Shown: positions 11,798 to 22,559 of the stretch, one piece after another
How the letters are laid out: each line of letters begins with the position of its first letter
How positions within the stretch are numbered: the stretch's first letter is position 1
Assembly: GCA_030710605.1 (NCBI GenBank)
Contig: CP092877.1
Span: 67,242,696 to 67,306,695, forward strand
DNA: 64,000 bases
Direction of reading: 5' to 3'
Source of the DNA: Cordylochernes scorpioides
Lineage: Eukaryota > Arthropoda > Arachnida > Pseudoscorpiones > Chernetidae
Translations under genes and position numbers: made by a program
Notes under the pieces: model-generated
What the model was told of the DNA's origin: nothing
What the model saw: only the letters and a program-made list of their open reading frames with translations
Database searches by the model: none

Positions 11798-12094
11798 GTT
11801 GTTGTTGTTTCTTATCCCCTTGTGTAAAGATTACACAAATTCCATGAGTTCATGCTCATCGAGCTGTTTTATGATAACTAGCAGCCTCTCCCAAAGGTCC
11901 TGTTTAGTGCATCTAATGCAAGCCAAAATGTGTTTTGGAGCTGCAGGTGCCAAGTTACATTTTGGGCAAGTGGGGTAGATTTTGTTATTATTTTCAATCT
12001 TCAATGGCTTGAGATGGCCTGTTCTAAATCTTGTTAGTGTTGTTTGATGCTGTCTATTTCTGATGTTCAGAGCTCCTCCTGGGTTCAATCCACT
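11798..12094 (-). mobile_element. 5'-truncated LINE copy (3' end only)
   Basis: The last 85 codons of the LINE ORF (NPGGALNIRNRQHQ... to HELMEFV) plus tail, inserted into a SINE tail: flanking SINE sequence resumes at 12,095. The allelic copy is 16,417-16,710, so this insertion predates the split of the two arms. Confidence 0.85.
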
Positions 12095-12242
12095 ATGTGT
12101 ACTAAGGATAATTAAAAAATATATATATTTTTACTAGTTCTGGTTCTTCTTTTTACATTGACTTAAAAATGGCAGACACTCTTTGACCATTGATCCTTAT
12201 ACTATGGTTTAGACCAGCTTGTAAGATTGTGTGTGTGCGCAG

Positions 12243-12313
12243 GACTGACGGCATCACATCTGGAGCTGAGTCAACAGGCCTTGGCTGAGAAACAAATGAA
12301 CCACTTGAATGAG
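12243..12313 (+). CDS. GCC2: Golgin exon C, left-arm copy
   Basis: A 71-bp exon: two bases completing the Gly codon, then LTASHLELSQQALAEKQMNH and LNE. Acceptor GTGCGCAG, donor GAG|GTAATT. One silent difference from 16,194-16,264. The next exon of this copy would lie beyond the N gap. Confidence 0.8.
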
Positions 12314-12399
12314 GTAATTTTTATATCTTTATACAGTATTAATGATAAGGCACCCTGAAGTAACCCTGTTTCCTGTCCCATATAAATGATATGGCACAA

Positions 12400-12590
12400 T
12401 TTGGATTATAGATTATAAACACAAGATAATAAGAACAAATTCAAATAAATAAATAGTGTGTGACGTTTCGGTAACTTTTCAGTTTCATTTCAGTACTTTT
12501 GTCTGAAGATTGTTAAACACTGTTACCGAAACGTCACACACTATTTATTTATTTGGATTTGGTCTTATTACCTTGTGTTTATGCAGTATT
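12400..12590. repeat. Foldback repeat with hammerhead-like hairpins
   Basis: Outer inverted repeats ACACAAGGTAATAAGACC and inner TGACGTTTCGG / CCGAAACGTCA. On the plus strand near 12,503 the core reads CTGAAGA, with a damaged stem, then CCGAAACGTC. Confidence 0.65.
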
Positions 12591-12599
12591 ATTTTAACC

Positions 12600-13195
12600 T
12601 CCATGAGAGGACAGTCCTGCTAAAGGAGGACACCTCTCTACAAAGAACAGTTTTCAACATAAAAATGACCATGTTTACTTTTTAGCAAATCTTGCCTTTG
12701 CCAGTCTCAAGCTCGGATGAAATAAGAGGAGGGGAAGCAGTAACAAGCTCACTAAAAAACCTGGGCTCAGCTGGCCCTGCTAATAGTACCCTGTAAGGGC
12801 TCCTGATTTTTAAGGGATACAGGATGAGCAGTGTCTGTACTCCATGTTAAGAGCGGCTGCACATACCGTCTGTTCCTCATGTCAGATGCAGTCATTTCAT
12901 ATTAGAGCCTGCTACTAAGTCAGCCTGCTACTGAGTAGTGCTCCCTGTCTTAATTACCCAGTCATGATGGATGTCAAATCTTCTTTGATGGGCTCTACTC
13001 AATCTCAGCCGACACCATCAAAAAGCTCTACAGGCTTGATACCCTAATATGATTGTTGAATGGAGATAATAAGAAGAAGACTATTCAGTAACTCTCCAGT
13101 AAGAGGACATCTCTTTAAAGGACACTTTGACTCTTAAGTTTTGTCCTTTATTTGTATTAAATTAAAATGTGATGAAGTGACAGGGCTAAGACTTG
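12600..13195. other. Golgin intron, left arm
   Basis: Contains broken CAGTAGAACCTC-type MITE pieces near 12,600-12,680 and 13,080-13,150. No exon seen. Confidence 0.45.
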
Positions 13196-13433
13196 GGGAC
13201 TCTACTAGGATTATAATAATTATATTATTCTCTATGAAAGTTGTGAAAACATCTCTCCGACCTCTAAAAAAAAACTGTTTGATGCCATAGAAGCTAACAA
13301 ATTCAATTTAATTGAAGACTCTACTAGGATTATAAAATATTATATAATTCTCTATGAAAGTTGTGAAATCATCTCTCCCACCTCTAAAAAAAACTGTTTG
13401 ATGCCATAGAAGCTAACAAATTCAATTTATAAG
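13196..13433. repeat. 119-bp tandem duplication
   Basis: Two near-identical copies, GACTCTACTAGGATTATA at about 13,199 and again 119 bases on. The right arm has one copy only (about 14,985-15,100). Confidence 0.8.
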
Positions 13434-13654
13434 ACCTATAGTTATATCAATTAAAAAATTAAAAGCACTTGTCTAATAGGATCAGTTGGAGCTAACAATT
13501 TTATTGTTAATAGTTTTCTGAAATAATTTTGTTATGTCAATTACACTCATGGACAAAACTTAATGAAGGCCAAAGTCTTTTGTTGCCGGTCGTCTTATTA
13601 TTATTATTTTTTTGAAGGTGACAGAGGTAATTTGTTTACATTTGGTTATCTTGT

Positions 13655-13754
13655 NNNNNNNNNNNNNNNNNNNNNNNNNNNNNNNNNNNNNNNNNNNNNN
13701 NNNNNNNNNNNNNNNNNNNNNNNNNNNNNNNNNNNNNNNNNNNNNNNNNNNNNN
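13655..13754. other. Assembly gap of exactly 100 N
   Basis: A round 100-base gap of the kind used for unknown size. It lies where the two inverted arms approach each other, and where the 3' exons of the golgin should be. Confidence 0.98.
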
Positions 13755-13832
13755 TGTTGTTGGTAGTTGTGACAGTAGAGGGAAGAATTTAAATAAACAT
13801 AAATCCTACCACAGGACATAGTAATTCCTCAC

Positions 13833-13976
13833 CTTGATCACAACATTCTTGAGGTATTCCAGGTTCTGAGCATGATCCAACCGTTCATTGTTGCGTTCGA
13901 GCCTGCGAACTTCTTCCTTCAGGATCCTGACTTGCTCTGATAGCCTGGCATTGCTGGCCTCGCTCTCATTTAGAAG
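13833..13976 (-). CDS. GCC2: Golgin exon D: coiled coil and start of the GRIP domain
   Basis: A 48-codon exon, phase 0 at both ends, with acceptor GTGTTTTCAG and donor AAG|GTGAGG. LLNESEASNARLSEQVRILK is coiled coil, and HAQNLEYLKNVVIK is the start of a GRIP domain. Golgins of the GCC2/GCC185 type tether vesicles at the trans-Golgi, where GRIP domains bind Arl1-GTP. The segment before GRIP (ESEASN, VRRLERN) reminds me most of GCC2. GCC1 is the alternative. The remaining GRIP exon or exons are not in the window, because the gap and then the inverted arm follow. Confidence 0.85.
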
Positions 13977-14035
13977 CTGAAAACACACACATACGGGCGA
14001 CAATGTTAGAACATATTTGCTCTGTGTGTTATATA

Positions 14036-14212
14036 CAGTTAAACCTGTCTATAGCGCCTCCGCTAAATAGCGCCTCCCTCTCTATAGCGCCCGATTTTAA
14101 ATACATAGTACGATGCGATTTACATTAAAAGTGACCTGTCTATAGCACCCCCTCTCTATAGCACTCTATTTTGGTGAGTCCCAAGAGGGGGTGCTATAGA
14201 CAGGTTTAATTG
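14036..14212. mobile_element. TA-flanked MITE with CAGTTAAACCTGTC ends
   Basis: Terminal inverted repeats CAGTTAAACCTGTCTATAG and CTATAGACAGGTTTAATTG, flanked by TA. A partial relative is at about 33,045-33,180. Confidence 0.85.
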
Positions 14213-15132
14213 TATATATATATATTATGAAAAAAAAGTTGAGTGTTTCTGCTTGATATTTGATCATATTGAGGATTATGCTATGGTGGTGCAGTCGTGG
14301 CTAAAATCTTGAAAGAATAATAATAAAAATGGTTTTGATCAGATATTGATTTATTTGAGCTGAGGTATGAATTCAAAAATGAAATGAAAAACATAATTTT
14401 GTACAAGTACCGCCTGGCTTAAGGCGTAAGAATAAAAAAAATGAAAAGATTATTTACATAATTACAAAGTTTTGGGTCGACCAGCAGGGAAGAACAACAA
14501 CGAGTTTTATATTCAAAGTGTGACCTCTGGCGGTCGATTTAAACAGAGTATTTATATCTATGAAATTATAATTTTAAGTAAAATAACACTTTAACATAAT
14601 TCTAAATAAAATATTTTAATTTAACATTTTAAATAAATAATTTTAATATAACATATATATAAACTCCTGAACAAACTTAAGGAAGTTGTACCTTTTAACA
14701 TATATATCAGGATTCAGACACAATAACTCTAAATATATTTGATACACAGTGACCTTTATTGAAGACATACTAGATAACCAAATGTAAACAAATTACCTCT
14801 GTCACCTTCAAAAAAGAGAACTGGTGATATAAAAGACTTTGGCCTTCCTTAAGTTTGTCCATGAGTGTAATTGACATAACAAAATTATTTCAGAAAACTA
14901 TTAACAATGAGAATTTTTAGCTCCAACTAATACTATTAGACAAGTGCTTTCAATTTTTGAATTGATATAACTATAGGTCTTTTAAATTGAATTTGTTATC
15001 TTCTATGGCATCAGTTTTATTGAGAGGTGGGAGAGATGGTTTTACTCCCACAACTTTCATAGAGAATTATATTTTCTTATTCTAGTAGAGTCACCAAGTA
15101 TTAGTTCTGTCTCACACTTCATCACATTATAA
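14213..15132. other. AT-rich intron with mariner-like ends
   Basis: No exon seen. ACAAACTTAAGGAAG near 14,672 and its inverse CTTCCTTAAGTTTGTCC near 14,857 look like ends of a Tc1/mariner-type non-autonomous element. The left arm enters the same element at about 13,550 and runs into the gap. Confidence 0.5.
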
Positions 15133-15316
15133 CACTGATAGACAAAACTTAAGGAAGTTGTACCTTATAGCATATATCGGGATTCAGAAAATAACTCTGA
15201 GAGATATTTGATTCACATATATATCACTGTGCATCAAATATCTCTCGGAGTTATTTTCTGAATCCCGATATATATATGCTATAAGGTACAACTTCCTTAA
15301 GTTTTGTCTATCAGTG
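15133..15316. mobile_element. Foldback (palindromic) mariner-like MITE
   Basis: Near-perfect inverted repeat with ends CACTGATAGACAAAAC and GTTTTGTCTATCAGTG, arms of about 85 bases. Ends resemble Tc1/mariner termini and the partial element at 14,665-14,870. Confidence 0.85.
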
Positions 15317-15914
15317 TAATCTAATACAAATAAAGAACAAAACTTAGTTACAGAGTCAAAGTGTCCTTTAAAGAGATGTCCTCTTACTGCAGAGTTACTG
15401 AATAGCCTTCTTTTTTTCTTATATCCACTCAACAATCATATTAGGGTATCAAGCCTGTAGAGCTTTTTGATGGGTGTCTGCTGGGATTGAGTAGAGCTCA
15501 TCAAAGGAGATTTGACATCCATCATGACTGGGTAAGTTGATGCGTCTGCTTTTGTAATTAAGACTGGGAGCACTACTCAGTAGCAGGCCACTGATTTAGC
15601 TCCAATATGAAATGACTGCCTTTGACATGAGGAACAGATGCTATGTGCAGCTGCTCTTGGAATACAGATACTGTTCATCCTGTATCCCTTAAAAATCAGG
15701 ATAACCTTACAAAGTATCAGCAGGGCCAGCTGAGCTCAGGTTTTTAACGAACTTGTTACTGCTCCCCCCTCCTCTTATTTCATCTGAGCTTGGGACTGGC
15801 AAAGGTGAATTTGCTAAATAGTAAACATGGTAATTTTGGTGTTGCAAACTGTCTTTTGTAGAGAGGTTTCCTCCTTTAGCAGGACTGTCCTCACATGGAG
15901 GTTAAAAATAATAC

Positions 15915-16105
15915 TGCATAAACACAAGGTAATAAGACCAAATCCAAATAAATAAATAGTGTGTGACGTTTCGGTAACAGCGTTGTTACCATCTTCAGAC
16001 AAAAGTACTGAAATGAAACTGAAACTGAAAAGTTATCGAAACGTCACACACTATTTATTTATTTGAATTTGTTCTTATTATCTAGTGTTTATAATATATA
16101 ATCCA
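15915..16105. repeat. Foldback repeat with hammerhead-like hairpins
   Basis: Allelic partner of 12,400-12,590. Outer inverted repeats ACAAGGTAATAAGACC / GAACAAATTC..., inner copies of TGACGTTTCGGTAAC. Confidence 0.65.
15965..15998 (-). ncRNA. Hammerhead-ribozyme-like core
   Basis: On the minus strand: CTGAAGA, one extra T, a 7-bp stem GGTAACA / TGTTACC around ACGC, then GAAACGTC. This matches the hammerhead pattern CUGANGA - stem II - GAAA with a very short stem III (AC/GU) and a possible cleavage site after GUC. Stem I would be only about three pairs. The extra base between CUGANGA and stem II is a departure. Cleavage is not shown. Confidence 0.4.
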
Positions 16106-16193
16106 AATTGTGCCATATCATTTATATGGGACAGGAAACAGGGTTACTTCAGGGTGCCTTATCATTAATACTGTATAAAGAAAGAAAAATGAC

Positions 16194-16264
16194 CTCATTC
16201 AAGTGGTTCATTTGTTTCTCAGCCAAGGCCTGTTGACTCAGCTCCAGATGTGAGGCCGTCAGTC
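16194..16264 (-). CDS. GCC2: Golgin exon C
   Basis: A 71-bp exon, phases 1 in and 0 out, coding for part of the coiled coil (LTASHLELSQQALAEKQMNH). Acceptor GCACAG, donor GAG|GTCATT. The frame joins exactly to exon Y upstream and exon D downstream. Confidence 0.85.
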
Positions 16265-16416
16265 CTGTGCACACACACAATCTTACAAGCTGGTCTAAAC
16301 CATAGTATAAGAATCAATGGTCAAAATTGTCTGCTGTTTTTAAGTCAATGTAAAAAGAAGAACCAGAACTAGTAAATTTTTTTTTTTTTTAATTATCCTT
16401 AGTACACATAGTGGAG

Positions 16417-16710
16417 TGAACCCAGGAGGAGCTCTGAACATCAGAAATAGACAGCATCAAACAACACTAATAAGATTTAGAACAGGCCATCTCAAGCCAT
16501 TGAAGATAGAAAATAATAACAAAATCTACCCCACTTGCCCAAAATGTAGCTTGTCACCTGCAGCTCCAGAACACATTTTGGATTGCATTAGATGTACTAA
16601 ACAGGACCTTTGGGAGAGGCCACTGCTTATCAAAAAACAGCTCAAGAAGCATGAACTCATAGAATTCGTGTAATCTTTACACAAGGGGATAAGAAACAAC
16701 AACAACAACA
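16417..16710 (+). mobile_element. 5'-truncated LINE copy (3' end only)
   Basis: The last 85 codons of the LINE ORF and its AACAAC tail, allelic to 11,798-12,094. SINE-tail sequence on both sides (16,380 and 16,712 onward) shows that it landed in a SINE. Confidence 0.85.
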
Positions 16711-17252
16711 CGTGGTACAGGCCATGATAATCTGGTAAGTAGTAGTTAGTGGCTGCTTTACTGTAAGTGCACCACCACTTGTATACACATGTGAAAAGCA
16801 GTTCGACTTTTGCACTTACAAGTGTTCCAAGGTTGAGGTGTACAATTATAGATTAGAAAAACAAGGTAATAAGACCAAATCCAAATAAAATAAATAGTGT
16901 GTGACATTTAGGTAACAACACTCTGTTACCGAAACGTCATACACTATTTAATTATTTGGTCTTATTACCTTATTACATAAGATAATGTCATTTGCCATAG
17001 TTTACTTAAATACCATTTGTAAGATTCCACCCTTCAGTGTAACATATAAGATGAATTGTCCAATACAGTATTAAAGCTATAAGAAGCAGTCTGGTAGATT
17101 AAATTAGCAAAACTGTTGGGAGAATTCACCACTGATGAGCCAAGCCCTCCCAATATTTTTTTCATCTCAATAAGAACATTTGAAGTTTGTTTTATGTTTA
17201 AAAGAAACACTTGTGTCTTAATGTTTTCATTCCCTATATACATAAGATAATG

Positions 17253-17405
17253 AAAAAATGAAAGAAAAAAAAAAAAAAAGATCAGATGTTGAAATCAAAA
17301 ATAAAAATGGCATATCCTGACCAGGAGCACATGTGCTTTACAGATGGCGTTCTGCCTTCTGTAAAGCACATGTGCTCCTGGTCAGGATATGCCATTTTTA
17401 TTTTT
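17253..17405. mobile_element. Foldback insertion with 13-bp target duplication
   Basis: A hairpin of about 48-bp arms (17,297-17,405), sharing CATATCCTGACCAGGAGCAC and its inverse, follows a poly-A-like run. ACATAAGATAATG flanks it at 17,240-17,252 and 17,406-17,418, whereas the left arm has that sequence once (about 11,250). It is therefore a clean insertion in one arm. Confidence 0.85.
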
Positions 17406-17456
17406 ACATAAGATAATGTAAGAAGAGAGGGAGGGGGGAAAGATATTGAAAATTAC

Positions 17457-17529
17457 CGGAGGAATCTGATTGGAGGAGCTTGTCCAATGGCTGGAAACCT
17501 GGTAGAGAGGCTGATGACCTGGATACCCC
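17457..17529 (-). CDS. GCC2: Golgin exon Y
   Basis: A 73-bp exon identical to 11,141-11,213, with GT-AG borders on the minus strand. The peptide GFQPLDKLLQ is not coiled coil and may be a flexible break between coiled-coil stretches. Confidence 0.78.
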
Positions 17530-18061
17530 CTGGTATAACACACAGACACCATAGTATTGTCACATAGCAGGAATATATAGGAATCCACACAAAGGCTAGT
17601 TTTAAAAATTTACATATCAAGAGAGTACATATTCCTATGTGAGGTGAAATATCTTATATGTAAATGTATATGCCAGTATGTGAAAGTAGTTGTTTCTTAT
17701 CCCATTATGCAAATATAACACAAATGTGTATTCCTTGAGCTGTTTGATGATAAGCAGCAGTAATCTCCCGAAGGCTGTGGTTTGTGAAAGGGAATAACCA
17801 TAGATTACACTTTGTTGCACATTTTGTACTTGACATTTGAGTGCTAAGGTATAAAATAGTTTTGGTTACTTGTATTTATTGGTGAGGGGGTCTAGAAATT
17901 ATTTAAGTAGGAGCCATGGATAAAAACATTTAGTTTTATATATAAAGTTGATTTTTAAAAAGTGTACCCGGGTTGTGGTGTGGCAAGTGACACCCAGCCC
18001 ATCAATATGTTATAAAGTAGGGAAGTGTCTGGTGAACAAAGTGGGTGGGGAGTGAACTTAC

Positions 18062-18103
18062 CTTTGGAGTGAGGCAGCCAGAGTTCTCAGCACACTCTGA
18101 CCC
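18062..18103 (-). CDS. GCC2: Golgin exon X (42-bp microexon)
   Basis: Fourteen codons, phase 0 on both sides, donor GTAAGT. Identical in both arms although the intron around it differs, which suggests constraint. Confidence 0.68.
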
Positions 18104-18181
18104 CTTCCACAACAAGCAACAAAATAGGTAAACAACACACACATAAATTAGTACAAAGCAAATACGTGCCATCTATATATA

Positions 18182-18359
18182 CAGTAGAACCTCCCTGTAA
18201 AGGACAACACCTAATTGCAGAGCTAAAGTGTCATATAGGGAGAGATGTCCTCTTACCGAAGAGTTGCTAAATAGTAAAAATGGTAATTTTGTAAATGAAA
18301 ACTGTCCTTTGTGGAGAGGTGTCCACTAGCGGGGTATCCACTAAAGGGAGGTTCTACTG
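18182..18359. mobile_element. TA-flanked MITE with CAGTAGAACCTC ends
   Basis: Shorter allelic form of 7,569-7,888. Ends CAGTAGAACCTC / GAGGTTCTACTG. Confidence 0.85.
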
Positions 18360-18473
18360 TATATAAAATGAAAGGATTTAAGCACAAATGTTATACAATT
18401 TATACACAATACAATATACAACATATACACACATAGCACACTCTGCATGTTGATATGATAGAATTATTCACAT

Positions 18474-18486
18474 AACACATTTACAT
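18474..18486. other. Unoccupied LINE target site
   Basis: AACACATTTACAT is the reverse complement of the 13-bp duplication flanking the LINE at 3,216-7,440. It is present once here, with matching sequence on both sides. Confidence 0.9.
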
Positions 18487-18835
18487 ATTTCCTTTCTACA
18501 ATTAGTTAAGTGAATACTAAAAATAATTGGGAGAATGTTTAGCCTCATCTTGAATTTGTCATTTTGTCCTTTAAGAGAAAGGGCCGTGCTTCACGAAGCT
18601 GAAATGTGTAAAAATCTCTACAATTTACAAAGTATCTTTACATGTTGTTGTTTCTTATCCCCTTGTCCAAAGATTACACAAATTCCATGAGTCCATGCTC
18701 ATCAAACACATCTTTCCATAGTTCTCTTAATCATTCTTCTCATTCAGAATAAACTTTCAAGTGAAGATTATAGCTTCAAGAAAATAAAACCTAATCCAAA
18801 TAAATTAATTGTGTGTGACTATTTTATTCTTTTGT

Positions 18836-18869
18836 CTGATGATGGTAACAACACTGTTACCGAAACATC
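18836..18869 (+). ncRNA. Hammerhead-ribozyme-like core
   Basis: CTGATGA (the most common hammerhead form), an extra T, stem GGTAACA / TGTTACC, then GAAACATC. Stem III would be weaker than in the GAAACGTC copies. It lies in a foldback repeat at about 18,770-18,930. Confidence 0.38.
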
Positions 18870-19799
18870 ACACACTATTAATTTATTTGGATTAGTTCTT
18901 ATTTTCTTGTAGCTATAATCTAGAATCCAAATTGTGCTTTATCAGGTTAAGACTATAGAATCAGAATGAATATACAATAGCTCAGATCTAGTGGATTAAA
19001 TTGGCAAAATCTCTGCTAGAGTTCACAACTTATGAACGAAGCCTTCCAATTTCTTTTTCACACTCAGTTCAATAATTGTAGGGCACTAATAAAAACAACA
19101 ACAACAACTTTCCTTTACCTTCAGTTATAAACTAGGCTTAGACATTCTATATCATTGAGTAGGCTTGGTTGGTCCTATTGTTTCTCTATCAAATCTCTCT
19201 GTTTGCCGAGCATCTTCATTTTTTTTTAAACATAAAGTAACAAGAACAAATCCAAATAAATAAATAGTGTTTGATATTTCAGTAACAGCATTATTACCAA
19301 CATCAGACAAATATATTTAGATTCGATCTTGTCACCTTATGTTTCTGATCTATAATCCAAATTGTGCCATATCATGTTCACTTTTACAAAACATTAAAAA
19401 GCTTAAAATGATAAAGTAATGAACCTGTATTGTGTGTGTGGGAGTGAAATTTTTCCCCTGAAAAAAAAAAAAGAAAGAAAATGTGCAAGACACATTGAAC
19501 GGTATAAATAAGAGCAAATAATAAAAAAAGAAGAAATGAGAGAAAATCAGGATAAATTTTAAAAATAAATTAATAACTGCTCAATAAGCGGGCCTTGCTC
19601 CCAGGTTGTGGTTGTTTAAAATTGACAGGGAATGTAACCCCATCTCCACAGAAACCATTTCTATATTGAAGATGCATTTTCTTTTTTGCTTATTCCTAGT
19701 ACATGTGGTTGACATTGTTATTAGCAACACTTATCTATGCTTTTTTAATAATTTTTTTTTTGTTGCCATGTTTCCATCTGCTATATTTAAAAAATCCTG

Positions 19800-20096
19800 A
19801 CTTCAACTGACCCAGTTGATAGACCTCAGCCAGGGTCCCACTCCAGGGATACAGAGGAGCTGCGTCTGTACTCATGTTAGAGTCGGCAGCAAAGGCGTCT
19901 GCTTCCATGTTAGGAACGGCCTCAAACTACAGGCAAAGTCAGACTTTCACCAAAGTGTGCCTGGATCATGGTGCCATGATCAACGAAAGCTGCACCCCTA
20001 TACCCCATTCCATGAGATCAAGCTCGAGGAGCATGAACTCATGGAATTCGTGTAATCTTTACACAAGGGGATAAGAAACAACAACAACAACACACA
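19800..20096 (+). mobile_element. Internally deleted LINE derivative
   Basis: The 5' leader of the LINE joined to its last bases and AACAACAACAAC tail, allelic to 1,628-1,912. The whole protein-coding interior is missing. Confidence 0.75.
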
Positions 20097-20267
20097 TGGT
20101 ACAGGCCATGATAATCATGGTGAGTAGAAGTAGGCGACTACTTTTACTGTAAGTGCACCCTATGTCTACACATGTGAAAAGCAGTGAAGATGCATAGATT
20201 CCATAGTGTGCTCTAAAAGACAAGATAAGAATGAATAGGAATGGGGCAAGCAAAAAGACCAAGTTAC

Positions 20268-20429
20268 CTCAGCTTCTTGTCTCTCCTGTGAGAAATCAAA
20301 ATGTTCTTCAGGGAAGACAGGTGTGCTGGTTGCTTGGAAGCTGGCGATCTCACTCTCTGCCTCTGTCAGCCGGGCCTGGAGGTTGCTCAGTGCCAGCTGG
20401 TGTTCTTCCTGAGCGATGGCCATTTGTTT
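20268..20429 (-). CDS. GCC2: Golgin exon B
   Basis: A 54-codon exon, phase 0 at both ends, coding for heptad-rich sequence (KQMAIAQEEHQLALSNLQAR). Acceptor GATGCAG, donor GAG|GTAACT. It joins in frame to exon A upstream and exon X downstream. Confidence 0.8.
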
Positions 20430-20569
20430 CTGCATCACACTTGGTTGGTACAGCTGTGTGAGGTCAACAATTCCTCAGTAGTGGGAAAATTTGACAAGTT
20501 TTTTTTTTAAACTCTAAATTTTTATATAGGCAAGTTGAGTCTCCCATAAAGAGACCATAGCTTATGAAC

Positions 20570-20802
20570 ATGGCCAAACCTGGTCTACTCCTAGAGGTAA
20601 AGATATGTCAGGTGGAGTCTCCTTACAAAGTTAGTCATGATTCAAGAAGGTTTACACATATCATGTGTAATTGCATTAGTTGCATTAGATGCACTAAACA
20701 GGACCCTTGGGAGAGGCCGCTGCTCATCATAAAACAGCTCGAGGAGCATGAACTCATGGGATTCGTGTAATCTTTACACAAGGGGATAAGAAACAACAAC
20801 AT
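20570..20802 (+). mobile_element. LINE 3'-end remnant
   Basis: Carries the LINE C-terminal codons (EEHELMGFV) and GGGGATAAGAAACAAC tail. Allelic to 908-1,140. Confidence 0.7.
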
Positions 20803-21477
20803 ATCATACAGCTATACTGTGGTTGTTAAACCGCCAAATCCCAGTAGTCCACAATTCTACCTCTATCAAATTCAAAATTGTATTGGTAAGCATTTCTCCT
20901 TCTTTCATAAGGCACTACAACAAAGTAATGTTTCAAATGTAATTCCTGTATGAGAAACCTGCTGTATGGCCAGGCAAAGTCAGACTTTCACCAAAGTAGT
21001 GCCATGATCAATGAAAGCTGCACCCCTAAACCCCATTCCACCTGGAATTAGTGTAATCTTTACACAAAGGGATAAGAAACGACAACATATCATATGGGTC
21101 ATTCTGGAAATTCATACTCCTAATATTAAAAAAAATATATTATGACCATTATACTCTCGAACATAGATAATTTGAAGGCCAAGGGACAAAAAAAACAACA
21201 ACTAATTATTCAAAAATTCAAATTAAAAACGGAAATTCTATTTATAGGATTTATTAGACTAAGATAAATATTTGAATTAAAGAAGTTAGAATTATCCAAG
21301 ATCTACTGAACATATTTAAATAAAGACATTTCATGGTTTGTGAAAATTACTAATTTGGATTAAGGAAAAAATATTTTTTTTCAGCAATAAGTCTCTTTCA
21401 TCAAAAGTATCTAAGTATATAAGTATGATATTTTTTTATCAAAGGAGATTCTTCCTCAGTTGTTTCTATGTATTATA
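20803..21477. other. Intron, AT-rich
   Basis: A degraded LINE derivative lies at about 20,960-21,085. From about 21,100 to 21,477 there is unrecognised AT-rich sequence without a left-arm counterpart. Confidence 0.5.
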
Positions 21478-21946
21478 ACCCCTTGGCAAAGCTGACTGCT
21501 ATAGGGTGCGTCCCCAGGTGGCGGATAGGGGAATGACCTTCAGATATGAAGGCCAGCTGTGAAACAAGCGATATAACTCTGACCAATAAGCAGTCGCGGA
21601 CCAACAGCAGCATTGTTAGAAAGAGGAGAAAGACCTCTTCCTGAAAATCCTGAGTTCAACTGACCCAGTTGATGGACCTCAGCAAGGGTCCCACTCCAGG
21701 GATATGGAGGAGCTGCGTCTGTACTCATGTTAGAGTCGGCAGCAAAGGCGTCTGCTTCCATGTTAGGAATGGCCTCAAACTACAGGCAAAGTCAGACTTT
21801 CACCAAAGTGTGCCATGGTGCCATTATCAACGAAAGCTGCACCCCTTCACCCCATTCCATGAGGCTGCTGCTCATCATAAAATAGCTCAAGGAGCATGAA
21901 CTCATGGAATTCGTGTAATCTTTACACAAGGGGATAAGAAACAACA
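21478..21946 (+). mobile_element. LINE derivative with complete 5' leader
   Basis: Starts CCTTGGCAAAGCTGACTG, as the 4.2-kb LINE does at 7,440. It follows the leader for about 390 bases, then jumps to the last about 90 bases and tail. It defines the ends of the short non-autonomous form. Confidence 0.78.
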
Positions 21947-22012
21947 TGTATTATAACCCTGACACTATAACATGGCAATTCTAAATAGAATTTGGTAGTT
22001 AGGAACTCTATA

Positions 22013-22191
22013 CACTAGAACCTCTCCATGAGAGGACACTCTCGAAAACCTCTTTACAAAAGACAGTTCTCATCACCAAAATGACCATTTTTACTATTTA
22101 TCAACTCTCCGGTAAGAGGACATCTCTCTCTAAATAACCCTTTGACTCTGCAACTAGGTGCTGTCCTTTACAGAGAGAGGTTCTACTGTAC
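22013..22191. mobile_element. MITE with CAGTAGAACCTC-type ends
   Basis: Ends CACTAGAACCTCTCC and GAGAGGTTCTACTG. Part of it remains in the left arm at about 440-540. Confidence 0.75.
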
Positions 22192-22249
22192 TAAAAATTG
22201 AGATTAATTATTTATCAGTGAGAGATCATTGGAGAATTTAATTATTATT

Positions 22250-22559
22250 ATTTTTTTTGCTTATCCCTAGTACACGTGGTACAGGCCATGATAATCATGG
22301 TGGGTAGTTAGTGACTACTTTTACTGGAAGCGCACCACATGTCTACACATGTGAAATGCAGTTTGACTTTGCACTTAAAAATGTGCCAGAGCCCCGTTTG
22401 GTTACTTGCACTCGCTGGTGGGGTTGGACTTTTGCAAGAATCGGGGGCCATTGGAGCATTTTTTTTTTTTAACAGAAAAAAAGTGTCCAATGCGGGAATT
22501 GAACCTGGGTCGTAGTGGCCGAAAACCAAACGGTTTAACCAGCCTTCCACTGAATCCCT
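22250..22559 (-). mobile_element. tRNA-derived SINE, near full length
   Basis: On the minus strand: head GGGATTCAGTGGAAGG, box B GGTTCAATTCCC, body with CACATGTGTAGACATGTGG, tail ACTAGGGATAAGC and poly-A. Confidence 0.85.

Larger units (their letters stand above)
1..13654. repeat. Left arm of a large inverted repeat
   Basis: This arm is the reverse complement of about 14,769-23,590. The match shows in the order and sequence of four golgin exons, the minisatellite at the window edge, the MITE at 7,569 and the sequence next to the gap. It is longer than the other arm mainly because of a LINE (3,216-7,440) and a SINE carrying a hAT element (8,157-10,739), both absent from the right arm. By eye the four shared exons differ at about 8 of 348 coding bases. 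The arm continues beyond the window start. Confidence 0.9.
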
